DNA of 33,306 nucleotides, from assembly GCA_046765795.1 (NCBI GenBank), contig JBKPRH010000112.1:1-33306 (forward strand). The letters are read 5' to 3'. A program made the position numbers and the translations under genes. This stretch comes from Gp6-AA40 sp046765795 (lineage in GTDB: Bacteria; Acidobacteriota; Vicinamibacteria; Vicinamibacterales; UBA2999). This document shows positions 16,309 to 23,068 of the stretch, in pieces (position 1 is the stretch's first letter; every line of letters starts with the position of its first letter). Under the pieces are notes generated by a model. That model worked only from the letters and a program-made list of their open reading frames with translations. It searched no databases and was not told the DNA's origin.

Positions 16309-17198
16309 CAACGCCGTCGACGCTGCGCCGTCGGCCGCGGGTTGACCGGCACGGCTGGCTTCCCCGCAGCTTCCCACGCGCCGGCAATCATCGCCGCCGA
16401 TGCGGCGATCGATTCATTCAAGCGGCGTTCAACCACTGCGCGATTCGACTTGAAGAACGCCGCGTAATACGCATCGTCGTATTCGTCGCGTCCGCCGATC
16501 GCGTCGAGATCGGCCTTGAGGATCGGCGGAACGAGCTGCGTCCCCTGCAGCACCGTGTCGAAGATGAAGTCGCGCGGATTCCGGATTGGCTCGATCGGTT
16601 TCGGCGCAATGGTCCACTGATCCCGATAGCGCTCGAACAAGAACGCCTCGAACCGCGAATGAATGCCATGCTGTCCGGTGAGCTGGCCGTCGTAGTTCAG
16701 CACCGCGTGAAATGGGACGTGCGCATCGCTCACATAGTGCGTCAGCCACGCCGAGAAGAAGAGGATGTCGAAGCGGCCGAACGGGCCGCGGCGTCCGTAG
16801 GACTCGAACGCGCGTTGCAAATTCCCAAACATTTCCTCGGTGCGCCACGGCAGCGTGCCGTTGTCCTCGATGCGCTTTTTGCCGAACTTGGCGACCGCCG
16901 CCGTGTAGTCACGCGGCAACCCGCTGTACGGGTACTTGCCGTACCCTTCCCAGTCCAAATCCAGGAAGTGGTTGGAATCCTCCTGGGCATCGAAGCCAGC
17001 GACCTGCCAGGTATCCGGATCGATCGCTCGCTCGATGAGTGTGGTCTTGTTCTGCTCGAACAGTGGCCGGATCTCGGGCGGCAGCAGGCCGATCGCCCGC
17101 TCCATGATGAACTTGTGAGCTTCGTACCCCCACGCGTGCGTGGGCGTCGGAGTTGCGGCCAGCGCCAGCACACCCAGTACGACGATCAATCGGCGCAT
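16308..17198 (-). CDS. S1/P1 nuclease / zinc phospholipase C-like secreted protein
   Basis: With the ATG at 17198 the signal peptide is MRRLIVVLGVLALAATPTP and cleavage after THA leaves Trp23 as the mature N-terminus. In S1/P1 nucleases and bacterial phospholipase C the N-terminal Trp itself binds zinc, so the predicted cleavage supports both start and family. Further ligand candidates are in WGYEAHKF, AIDPDTWQ, HFLDLDW, WLTHYVSDAHVPFHAV and QHGIHSRFE. The substrate (nucleic acid or phospholipid) cannot be told. It lies 7 nt downstream of the YdjM-like gene. The C-terminus is Arg-rich (AQRRRR). Confidence 0.85.
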   Translation of the reverse strand: MRRLIVVLGVLALAATPTPTHAWGYEAHKFIMERAIGLLPPEIRPLFEQNKTTLIERAIDPDTWQVAGFDAQEDSNHFLDLDWEGYGKYPYSGLPRDYTAAVAKFGKKRIEDNGTLPWRTEEMFGNLQRAFESYGRRGPFGRFDILFFSAWLTHYVSDAHVPFHAVLNYDGQLTGQHGIHSRFEAFLFERYRDQWTIAPKPIEPIRNPRDFIFDTVLQGTQLVPPILKADLDAIGGRDEYDDAYYAAFFKSNRAVVERRLNESIAASAAMIAGAWEAAGKPAVPVNPRPTAQRRRR

Positions 17199-17205
17199 GT
17201 GTCGT

Positions 17206-18132
17206 TCAATTATTGCCCGACGGGAGGATCGTCGAGGCGCTAAACCCGTTCCGCCCGGCAAAACGCATGTCCGACACGGTCACTCGCACTCCTGATGGTG
17301 TGGGTTCAATCGTCCAGAACGGAAACCGCGCCCAGACGAGAAACGCGCGAATGTTGTTGTCCTGACGTGCGGCAACGACCTCGGGGGCATGGCTGTTCTT
17401 GGGAACGCTCTCGGGGACGAATGTCACCGCCCGTTGCAGCCAGGAAAACGTGCCGTACTCGTAGTGGTCGCCGGCGTCCACGATGACTTGCCTGCTGAAT
17501 GGCCAGAGCGGCAACGGACCAACCATCAGGGCACGGGCCTCGGTGCCGTGCGTGCTCCTCCATGTGTCGGCCACGATGCTGCGCGCCACGCGGCCGGATA
17601 TCAACGTGACGGCGATGTAACAGCTCATGACCATCAGCGCCACTTGCGCCGGACGCGGGCGGCCACGTGAGCCGGCGAGCCAGATCCCAACGGCCATCAT
17701 GATCCACATCCACGGATCGACGATGAAGATCGCGTCGCCGTAAAACCATTGCCAGTTGATCGGAGTCAAGAGACGGACGCCGTAGTTATTCAGGTAATCG
17801 AGGAAGACGTGCGAGTAGACGCCGACAAAGGCGAGCAGCAGCGTCCATCCAGGATGAAACGAGAGATCGCCTTCGACTCCTCGCGCGCGTCTGAATCGAT
17901 CGAACAGCCAGACGAATCCCGTGAGAACAACCGGCAAGACGATCTGCGCCAGAATGCCGTGCGTCCAGCCACGTCTGAACTCCATCCACGGCTGGCCCGT
18001 CGCAAACACCAGGACATCCACGTCGGGGATGTTGGCCGAGATCATCAACGTCGCTGCGCCGAAGCGGGTGCGCCGATTCAGGCCGGCGGCGCCGCACGCG
18101 GCGCCGACGAGCGTGTGACAGACGTTATCCAT
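17206..18132 (-). CDS. YdjM-type membrane-bound metal-dependent hydrolase (DUF457)
   Basis: The N-terminus (MDNVCHTLVGAACGAAGL), ANIPDVDVLVF, RRGWTHGILAQIVLP and VYSHVFLDYLNNYG match the YdjM/DUF457 family of inner-membrane proteins with conserved His and Asp residues. Several transmembrane helices alternate with these motifs, and a C-terminal soluble part of about 110 residues follows. The reaction is unknown. It precedes the S1/P1-like gene by 7 nt, so the two are probably one transcript. A large inverted repeat separates it from amrA upstream. Confidence 0.88.
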   Translation of the reverse strand: MDNVCHTLVGAACGAAGLNRRTRFGAATLMISANIPDVDVLVFATGQPWMEFRRGWTHGILAQIVLPVVLTGFVWLFDRFRRARGVEGDLSFHPGWTLLLAFVGVYSHVFLDYLNNYGVRLLTPINWQWFYGDAIFIVDPWMWIMMAVGIWLAGSRGRPRPAQVALMVMSCYIAVTLISGRVARSIVADTWRSTHGTEARALMVGPLPLWPFSRQVIVDAGDHYEYGTFSWLQRAVTFVPESVPKNSHAPEVVAARQDNNIRAFLVWARFPFWTIEPTPSGVRVTVSDMRFAGRNGFSASTILPSGNN

Positions 18133-18163
18133 GACTCGTGTCGTTCACCGTCGTAAGTTCTCT

Positions 18164-18320
18164 CTTCTCGGTTCGTGTTCAGGTTCGGTGTGCGAGGTTG
18201 TCAAGGTTCATCTTCGGGGGTCGTGCACGCGCTTCTGGAGCGGCGACTTTGCCCCCGTCGAACATGAACCCCGAACGCCGCACAAGGAACGGAACTTGAA
18301 CGTGAACACGAACCGAGAAG
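18164..18320. repeat. Island 5: long inverted repeat of GTTC-rich units
   Basis: The arm 18164-18186 (CTTCTCGGTTCGTGTTCAGG plus TTC) and the arm 18298-18320 are complementary at 22 of 23 positions. Sequence inside both arms continues as imperfect GGTTC/GAACC repeats with partial complementarity, so the RNA could fold into one long hairpin. It lies between amrA and the YdjM-like gene, both on the minus strand. Confidence 0.88.
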
Positions 18321-18348
18321 CGAGCACGGAGAAGGGTGAACGATACGT

Positions 18349-18891
18349 TCACGTTCGTTCTCCAAACACCTGCGCTTCGAAGATGAAGATGCGCGCCCCT
18401 CGTCGCCAGGCGTCGGCGGCGAGTCCGGCCTTGAGACACGTGTGATTGAGGAACGCCTCGCGGTCCCACCCGTGTTCTTCCGGCACTTGCGGCAGCAGAA
18501 GGCCGCGGCTCATCCCCTGCTCGATGATCAGTCCGTGCCTGCCGACTTCGATTTCATCGACCGACTGAATCTCGCGCTCGTGCGTGAGGACGGAGATTTC
18601 CACATCGATGCCGGCCAGTTCGTGTGGCATGACGCGGTCGAATCGGGGATCCGAGTCCGCGACGGCCTGAGCGAGATCCGCAATTAGCCGCGCGATTGGC
18701 AGCGGTGAATTCAATCGCCCGAGACAGCCGCGCAGTTCACCGTTGTGGAAGATCGACACGAACGCACCGCTACGAACGTCAGGGGCCAATGTGCTGTCGA
18801 TGTTGGGAACGCCGGTACGACAGACGCGCGCCTCGAGTGCGCCACGCGCAAGCTCGATCAGGCGACGCTGGTCGTCGGGGGAAATCACCAT
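18349..18891 (-). CDS. amrA: AMMECR1-domain protein (AmmeMemoRadiSam system protein A)
   Basis: The 180-aa product has the conserved AMMECR1 centre GAFVSIFHNGELRGCLGRL (residues 42-60), with DPRFDRVMPHELAGIDVEIS and a C-terminal WDREAFLNHTCLKAGL. The domain is found from bacteria to humans and its biochemical role is unsettled. It overlaps the Memo-family gene by 7 nt, the usual order in the AmmeMemoRadiSam context. The radical-SAM member of that set is not in the window. Confidence 0.93.
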   Translation of the reverse strand: MVISPDDQRRLIELARGALEARVCRTGVPNIDSTLAPDVRSGAFVSIFHNGELRGCLGRLNSPLPIARLIADLAQAVADSDPRFDRVMPHELAGIDVEISVLTHEREIQSVDEIEVGRHGLIIEQGMSRGLLLPQVPEEHGWDREAFLNHTCLKAGLAADAWRRGARIFIFEAQVFGERT

Positions 18892-19709
18892 ATCGCAGCT
18901 GCCATGTAGCCAACGACCGACGACTTGTCACCCGACACGTCGCCGGAGTCCGCATACTGTAGCAGCCGGGCATGGCTGGCGCCGAGCCGACGCGCCGCAT
19001 CCATGACGGCGACCATCGGGCCACCGCCACAGGCGTGACGCGGTTCAGCGTCGAGCGCGCGCATCAGACCATCGGCGTCGAGCCGCTCGACGTGCTCGAT
19101 GACGCGCCTGTCCAATGCCAGCGCCGTGGTCGCATCTTCGTAGTGCGAGAGGTCGCTGCTCGCGACCAGCAGCGCATCGGGTGCCTGCTTCTCGATGGCC
19201 TGCGCGATGACGGCGCCCAGAGCGAAGGCGGTCTCACGCGTCTGGAGCCCCATCACCATCGGGACGATCGGCACACCCGGCAGCACGTGAGCAATGAATG
19301 GCATCTGCATTTCCAGACAATGCTCGCGCCCGTGCGCAGCGGGCAAATCGACGATCTGCGACGAGGCATCGCTCACGGCTTTGGCGAGCTCGCGGTTGAC
19401 CTTCACCGCTCCGAGCGGTGTCTCCCACTCGCCGTCTGGCCAGATCGAAACGCCCTGAAATGGGATGAAATGCGACGGACCCACGAGCACGATCGCCGAG
19501 TGCTGATGTCGTCGCGCCACGTTATAGGCGAACGCGGCCACCGGCCCCGAGTACATCAGACCCGCGTGCGGCGCGATGATGGCACGTAGCCGGCCGGCCG
19601 GATCCTCTACCCGAGCCCGTTCGAGATAGCCGTCGAGATGGGCCATCAGACGCGCCGGGTTGTCCGGATACCAGGTCCCCGCGACCGACGGGCGCCTCAC
19701 CAATGCCAC
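18885..19709 (-). CDS. amrB: Memo-family protein (AmmeMemoRadiSam system protein B)
   Basis: Memo-family marks are clear: RRPSVAGTWYPDNPARL at the N-terminus, IIAPHAGLMYSGPVAAFAY, IVLVGPSHFIPFQGVSIWP, the strand LLVASSDLSHYED and the C-terminal HACGGGPMVAVMDAAR. The fold is related to class III nonheme iron dioxygenases, with conserved His and Cys residues. The apparent start is a GTG at 19709; no nearby ATG fits the family N-terminus. Array B lies 33 nt upstream, the same spacing seen between array A and acnA. Confidence 0.93.
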   Translation of the reverse strand: MALVRRPSVAGTWYPDNPARLMAHLDGYLERARVEDPAGRLRAIIAPHAGLMYSGPVAAFAYNVARRHQHSAIVLVGPSHFIPFQGVSIWPDGEWETPLGAVKVNRELAKAVSDASSQIVDLPAAHGREHCLEMQMPFIAHVLPGVPIVPMVMGLQTRETAFALGAVIAQAIEKQAPDALLVASSDLSHYEDATTALALDRRVIEHVERLDADGLMRALDAEPRHACGGGPMVAVMDAARRLGASHARLLQYADSGDVSGDKSSVVGYMAAAIW

Positions 19710-19741
19710 GACTCGATCCTACACATACAAATGACCTCGGC

Positions 19742-19836
19742 TGATGCGCGTCGGTGCAAGAGGTCTGACGCTGGTCGGTGCAGGGGTTCTGTCGCCTGTC
19801 GGTGCAAAGGGCTGACGCATGCAGGTGCGATTCCGC
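19742..19836. repeat. 24-bp tandem repeat array B (four clear units, one of 23 bp)
   Basis: Units start at 19742, 19766, 19790 (23 bp) and 19813, with consensus TGACGCNTGTCGGTGCRA followed by about 6 variable bases. Two decayed units may follow to 19884. The sequence and period are those of array A at 7380-7475. It lies between amrB (minus) and gatC (plus). Confidence 0.92.
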
Positions 19837-19884
19837 TATCGCGGGTCGTGTGGACGTCGCTGGCGTTGTCGTGGCGAATCCCTG

Positions 19885-20061
19885 TGGAGGTCGGCCGACA
19901 CGGATCTCCTGACCGCGCGAGAAGGCAGTGGGTACCAGCGAGGTTGAGGTGCGCGAATGCGCGCCCGACCCGAGTGGCCAGCGGCCGACGACGCCATCGC
20001 AGCGCGGTCCGGCCACCGTAACGGGATTCGCGACGGCAATGTCAGCGACGTTACCACTGCG
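19885..20061. other. Non-coding stretch between array B and the gatC leader
   Basis: No frame here has protein-like composition and no RNA gene or firm promoter was seen. Any promoters for amrB and gatC must lie within about 19710-20107, but the sequence does not reveal clear -10/-35 pairs. Confidence 0.5.
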
Positions 20062-20082
20062 CCCTTGCCCTTTGCCCTTTGA
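20062..20082. repeat. Heptamer island 6: CCCTTGC / CCTTTGC / CCTTTGA
   Basis: Three in-phase 7-bp units of the same family as islands 2 and 3, directly followed by the hairpin that overlaps the gatC start. Confidence 0.8.
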
Positions 20083-20108
20083 CCTTGCGACGCATTAGCA
20101 TCGCAAGG
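20083..20108 (+). promoter_or_regulatory. Leader hairpin touching the gatC start codon
   Basis: CCTTGCGA, a 10-nt loop, then TCGCAAGG form a perfect 8-bp stem. The last base of the right arm is the first base of the GTG start codon. In mRNA the stem would occupy the place of the ribosome-binding site, and no Shine-Dalgarno sequence is seen otherwise. Confidence 0.5.
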
Positions 20109-20401
20109 TGTCCACACTCACCATCGCAGACGTCGAGCGCATCGCCCGGCTCGCCAATCTCGAGCTGACCCACGACGAGAAAGAGCTGTTCACGAAACAG
20201 CTCGCCGACATCCTCGCTTACGCCGAGCAGGTGCAGGCCGTCGATACGACCGGCGTTGAGGCGACCGCGCACGTCAATGCGCACGGTGTTGAACGGGCCG
20301 ATGAGCCCAAGCCCTGCCTCGAGGTCAGCGAAGCGGTGGCCAATGCGCCGGACGCAGCGCCAGAGGCCGGACTCTTTCGCGTACCACGGGTCATCGGATG
20401 A
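20108..20401 (+). CDS. gatC: Asp-tRNA(Asn)/Glu-tRNA(Gln) amidotransferase subunit GatC
   Basis: GatC wraps around GatA and stabilises the amidotransferase that makes Gln-tRNA(Gln) or Asn-tRNA(Asn) from the misacylated tRNA. The 97-aa product starts MSTLTIADVERIARLANLEL from a GTG codon and contains the family's KQLADILAYAEQVQAVDTTG. The stop overlaps the gatA start by 4 nt (ATGA), giving translational coupling. Length is normal. Confidence 0.93.
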   Translation: MSTLTIADVERIARLANLELTHDEKELFTKQLADILAYAEQVQAVDTTGVEATAHVNAHGVERADEPKPCLEVSEAVANAPDAAPEAGLFRVPRVIG

Positions 20402-21864
20402 CGCGCACGACAGCGCGGGAAATACGCGAAGCGGTGGTCGCCGGCAAAGCGTCCGCGGTCGAGTTCGCTCGTGCGGCGCTGGCCCGGATCGAACAGACCA
20501 ATCCCACACTGAACGCCTTCAATCACCTCGTCGCCGAACGGGCGATCGCTCAGGCCACGCGGATCGATCAGCAGCGCGCATCTGGGGCAACGCTCGGGTC
20601 ATTGGCCGGCGTCCCTGTCGCGCTGAAGGACAACCTGTGCGTCAAAGGTGTGCGGACGACGGCTTCGTCGAAGATTCTCGATACCTTCCATCCGCCGTAC
20701 AGCGCAACGGTCGTGGACAAGCTCGAATCGGCGGGTGCCGTCATCATCGGCAAGACGAACTGCGACGAGTTCGCGATGGGATCATCGAACGAGAACTCGG
20801 CGTACGGACCCGTGCGGAATCCGTGGGCCACCGATCGCACGCCCGGAGGATCGAGTGGCGGATCCGCTGCAGCCGTCGCCGCGCAGTGCGTGCCGCTGGC
20901 GCTGGGATCGGATACGGGCGGATCAATTCGGCAGCCGGCATCCTTCTGCGGTGTTGTTGGCCTCAAGCCGACCTACGGACGCGTGTCGCGCTACGGGCTG
21001 CTGGCATTTGCCTCGTCTCTGGATCAGATCGGGCCGTTCACGCGAACGGTCGCCGACGCGGCGATCGCCCTGTCGGCATTGTCCGGCCGCGATGCGATGG
21101 ACTCGACGTCCTCGGCTGAAGCCGTGCCCGACTTCGCGTCGGCACTCACCGGAGATATTCGCGGCGTGCGCGTCGGCGTCCCGCGCGCATTCGTCGCCGA
21201 CGGTGTGGACGAGGCAGTCCGACGTGCATTCGATCAGGCGTTGGACGTGTTGCGCGAGGCGGGGGCCACGCTCGTGGAGGTCGATCTCCCACACGCGCGC
21301 TATGCGATTCCGGTCTATTACCTGATCTGCACCGCCGAGGCGAGCTCGAACCTCGCGCGCTACGACGGCGTGAAGTACGGCCATCGCGCCGCCACGACCA
21401 AGGACGACACGCTGTTCACGATGTACAGCCGGACGCGAGACGAAGGGTTCGGCGCCGAAGTGAAGCGACGCATCATGCTCGGCACCTACGTGCTGAGCGC
21501 CGGCTACTACGACGCGTTCTATTTGAAGGCGCAGCAGGTCCGGACGCTGCTCCGTCAGGATTATGCGCGTGCGCTCGAACAGGCCGACGTGATCGTCATG
21601 CCGACGAGCCCGACTCCGCCGTTCACGCTTGGCGAGAAGACCGACGACCCGTTGCAGATGTATCTCGCCGACATCTTCACCGTCAGCGTGAACCTCGCCG
21701 GACTTCCTGGCGTCAGCATTCCCTGCGGATTCACGGAGGGCAGTGAACGCCTGCCGCTTGGGTTTCAGGTGATCGGGCGGATGTTCGACGAAGCCACGAT
21801 GCTGCGAGTGGCTGATGCGTACGAGCGCGCGACGACGTGGGCGAAGGCCGTCGCGCCCGTGTAA
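20398..21864 (+). CDS. gatA: Asp-tRNA(Asn)/Glu-tRNA(Gln) amidotransferase subunit GatA
   Basis: GatA releases ammonia from glutamine for transfer to the tRNA-bound amino acid. The amidase-signature triad is complete: Lys77 in GVPVALKDN, Ser152 in TPGGSSGGSAAAVAAQ and the nucleophile Ser176 in GSDTGGSIRQPASFCG. GLKPTYGRVSRYGL and the C-terminal NLAGLPGVSIPCGF are also present. Length (488 aa) is typical. gatB does not follow; the next gene is an unrelated exported hydrolase after a heptamer hairpin. Confidence 0.97.
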   Translation: MTRTTAREIREAVVAGKASAVEFARAALARIEQTNPTLNAFNHLVAERAIAQATRIDQQRASGATLGSLAGVPVALKDNLCVKGVRTTASSKILDTFHPPYSATVVDKLESAGAVIIGKTNCDEFAMGSSNENSAYGPVRNPWATDRTPGGSSGGSAAAVAAQCVPLALGSDTGGSIRQPASFCGVVGLKPTYGRVSRYGLLAFASSLDQIGPFTRTVADAAIALSALSGRDAMDSTSSAEAVPDFASALTGDIRGVRVGVPRAFVADGVDEAVRRAFDQALDVLREAGATLVEVDLPHARYAIPVYYLICTAEASSNLARYDGVKYGHRAATTKDDTLFTMYSRTRDEGFGAEVKRRIMLGTYVLSAGYYDAFYLKAQQVRTLLRQDYARALEQADVIVMPTSPTPPFTLGEKTDDPLQMYLADIFTVSVNLAGLPGVSIPCGFTEGSERLPLGFQVIGRMFDEATMLRVADAYERATTWAKAVAPV

Positions 21865-21939
21865 TGCAAGATGCAAAATTCAAAATGCAAATGAGCGGGA
21901 AATTGCGCTGTTTTTGCATTTCGCATTTTCCATTTTGAA
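21865..21939. repeat. Heptamer island 7: four plus four units as inverted arms
   Basis: Left arm 21865-21892 reads TGCAAGA, TGCAAAA, TTCAAAA, TGCAAAT. Right arm 21912-21939 reads TTTTGCA, TTTCGCA, TTTTCCA, TTTTGAA. The arms are roughly complementary around a 19-nt loop. The island begins at the base after the gatA stop codon and ends 15 nt before the next start, a terminator-like position. Confidence 0.92.
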
Positions 21940-21954
21940 TTACCATCCGGCGCC

Positions 21955-22908
21955 ATGACTAACATGAATCGACGCGACTGGATGATGCAGGTCACCGCCC
22001 TCGGTGTCGCATCGAGCCTGAGCGCCCGTCCTGCCTCCGCGCAAGCCCCCACGATGGATACGACGAAGTGGTTTCCCGGCTTCAAGCCATTCCGCGTGAA
22101 GACCACCGGCGCCGAGATCAATGGCGTAGTCGGCGGCTCCGGTCCGCCGATCCTGCTGTTGCATGGCGCGCCGCAATCGCACATCACATGGCGAATGGTC
22201 GCGCCGAAGCTCGCCGCAACCCGCACGGTCGTCGTCGCCGATCTGCGTGGCTACGGCGACAGCAGCAAACCACCCGACGGCGAGATGCACGTGAACTACT
22301 CGAAGCGCGCGATGGCGCTCGATCAGGTCGAGGTAATGAAGCACTTCGGCTTCGACAGGTTTCCGGTCATCGGGCAGGACCGTGGCGGCCGCGTGACACA
22401 TCGGATGGCGCTCGATCACGCGGACAAGGTGACGCACGCCGCAGTGCTCGACATCATCCCCACCTACTATCTCTACACGCACGTGGACATTCAATTCGTT
22501 CAGGCGTACTTCCACTGGTTCAACTACCTGCGCGCCGCACCGGGGCCTGAGGACGAATTGAAGGCGTCAACGGCCGCGCAGAAGGCGCGGGCGACGAACG
22601 AGATTCAACTCGAGTACCTGCGCACGTCGAGCACGCCCGAGAACATCCACGCGATGTGCGAGGACTATCGCGCCGGCGCCTCGATCGATCTGAAGCACGA
22701 CGAGGCAGACCTGCACAAGAAGATCACCTGTCCGCTGCGCGTGCTGTGGGCCGAGAAGGGTCCGATGGGACGGATCTATGACGTGCTGAAGATCTGGAAC
22801 GAGCGCGGCACGAAAGTCAGCGGCCGCGCGCTGCCAGGCGGGCACAACCTCCAGGAGGATGTGCCGGACATGGTGCTCGAAGAGATCCTGACGCTGATCA
22901 AAGCCTGA
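21955..22908 (+). CDS. Tat-exported alpha/beta hydrolase of the fluoroacetate (haloacetate) dehalogenase type
   Basis: The 317-aa product begins with a twin-arginine signal (MNRRDWMM, hydrophobic stretch, cleavage near ASAQA). The hydrolase domain has LLLHGAPQSHITWR (oxyanion region), DLRGYGDSSKP, the nucleophile elbow GQDRGGR (Asp142, Arg143, Arg146), Asp166, His187-Trp188 in YFHWFNY, Tyr238 in DYRAGASID and the catalytic His297 in GGHNL. The Asp nucleophile, the two arginines and the His-Trp-Tyr halide pocket are the residues described for fluoroacetate dehalogenase. Epoxide hydrolase is less likely because of that pocket. Known members are cytoplasmic, so the Tat signal is unusual. A second ATG three codons in (21964) is an alternative start. 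Confidence 0.85.
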   Translation: MTNMNRRDWMMQVTALGVASSLSARPASAQAPTMDTTKWFPGFKPFRVKTTGAEINGVVGGSGPPILLLHGAPQSHITWRMVAPKLAATRTVVVADLRGYGDSSKPPDGEMHVNYSKRAMALDQVEVMKHFGFDRFPVIGQDRGGRVTHRMALDHADKVTHAAVLDIIPTYYLYTHVDIQFVQAYFHWFNYLRAAPGPEDELKASTAAQKARATNEIQLEYLRTSSTPENIHAMCEDYRAGASIDLKHDEADLHKKITCPLRVLWAEKGPMGRIYDVLKIWNERGTKVSGRALPGGHNLQEDVPDMVLEEILTLIKA

Positions 22909-22917
22909 TCAGCGTCA
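22889..22917 (+). terminator. 12-bp inverted repeat spanning the dehalogenase stop codon
   Basis: TGACGCTGATCA, loop AAGCC, TGATCAGCGTCA: a perfect 12-bp stem with a 5-nt loop. The right arm begins with the TGA stop codon at 22906. No long T-run follows, so efficient intrinsic termination is uncertain. Confidence 0.65.
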
Positions 22918-23068
22918 TTGCTGATCGTTGATTAGTGATTATCGATTCGTTGTTGATTGTCGATTTGTGATTGTTGATTGAGAACTCGCTTCAGCTCCCA
23001 ATCAACAATGTCAAATCAGCAATCAACAATTCAATCAACCATCAAGAATCGCCCAATCAAAAATCGAT
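22918..23068. repeat. Heptamer island 8: TGATTGT arm and AATCAAC arm
   Basis: About 60 nt of GATTGTT-type units (22918-22980) are followed, after a 18-nt spacer, by about 70 nt of AATCAAC-type units (22999-23068), the complement. The two can pair into a long imperfect hairpin between the convergent dehalogenase and TonB-receptor genes. The receptor's last codons and stop (23057-23068) are part of the right arm. Confidence 0.9.
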
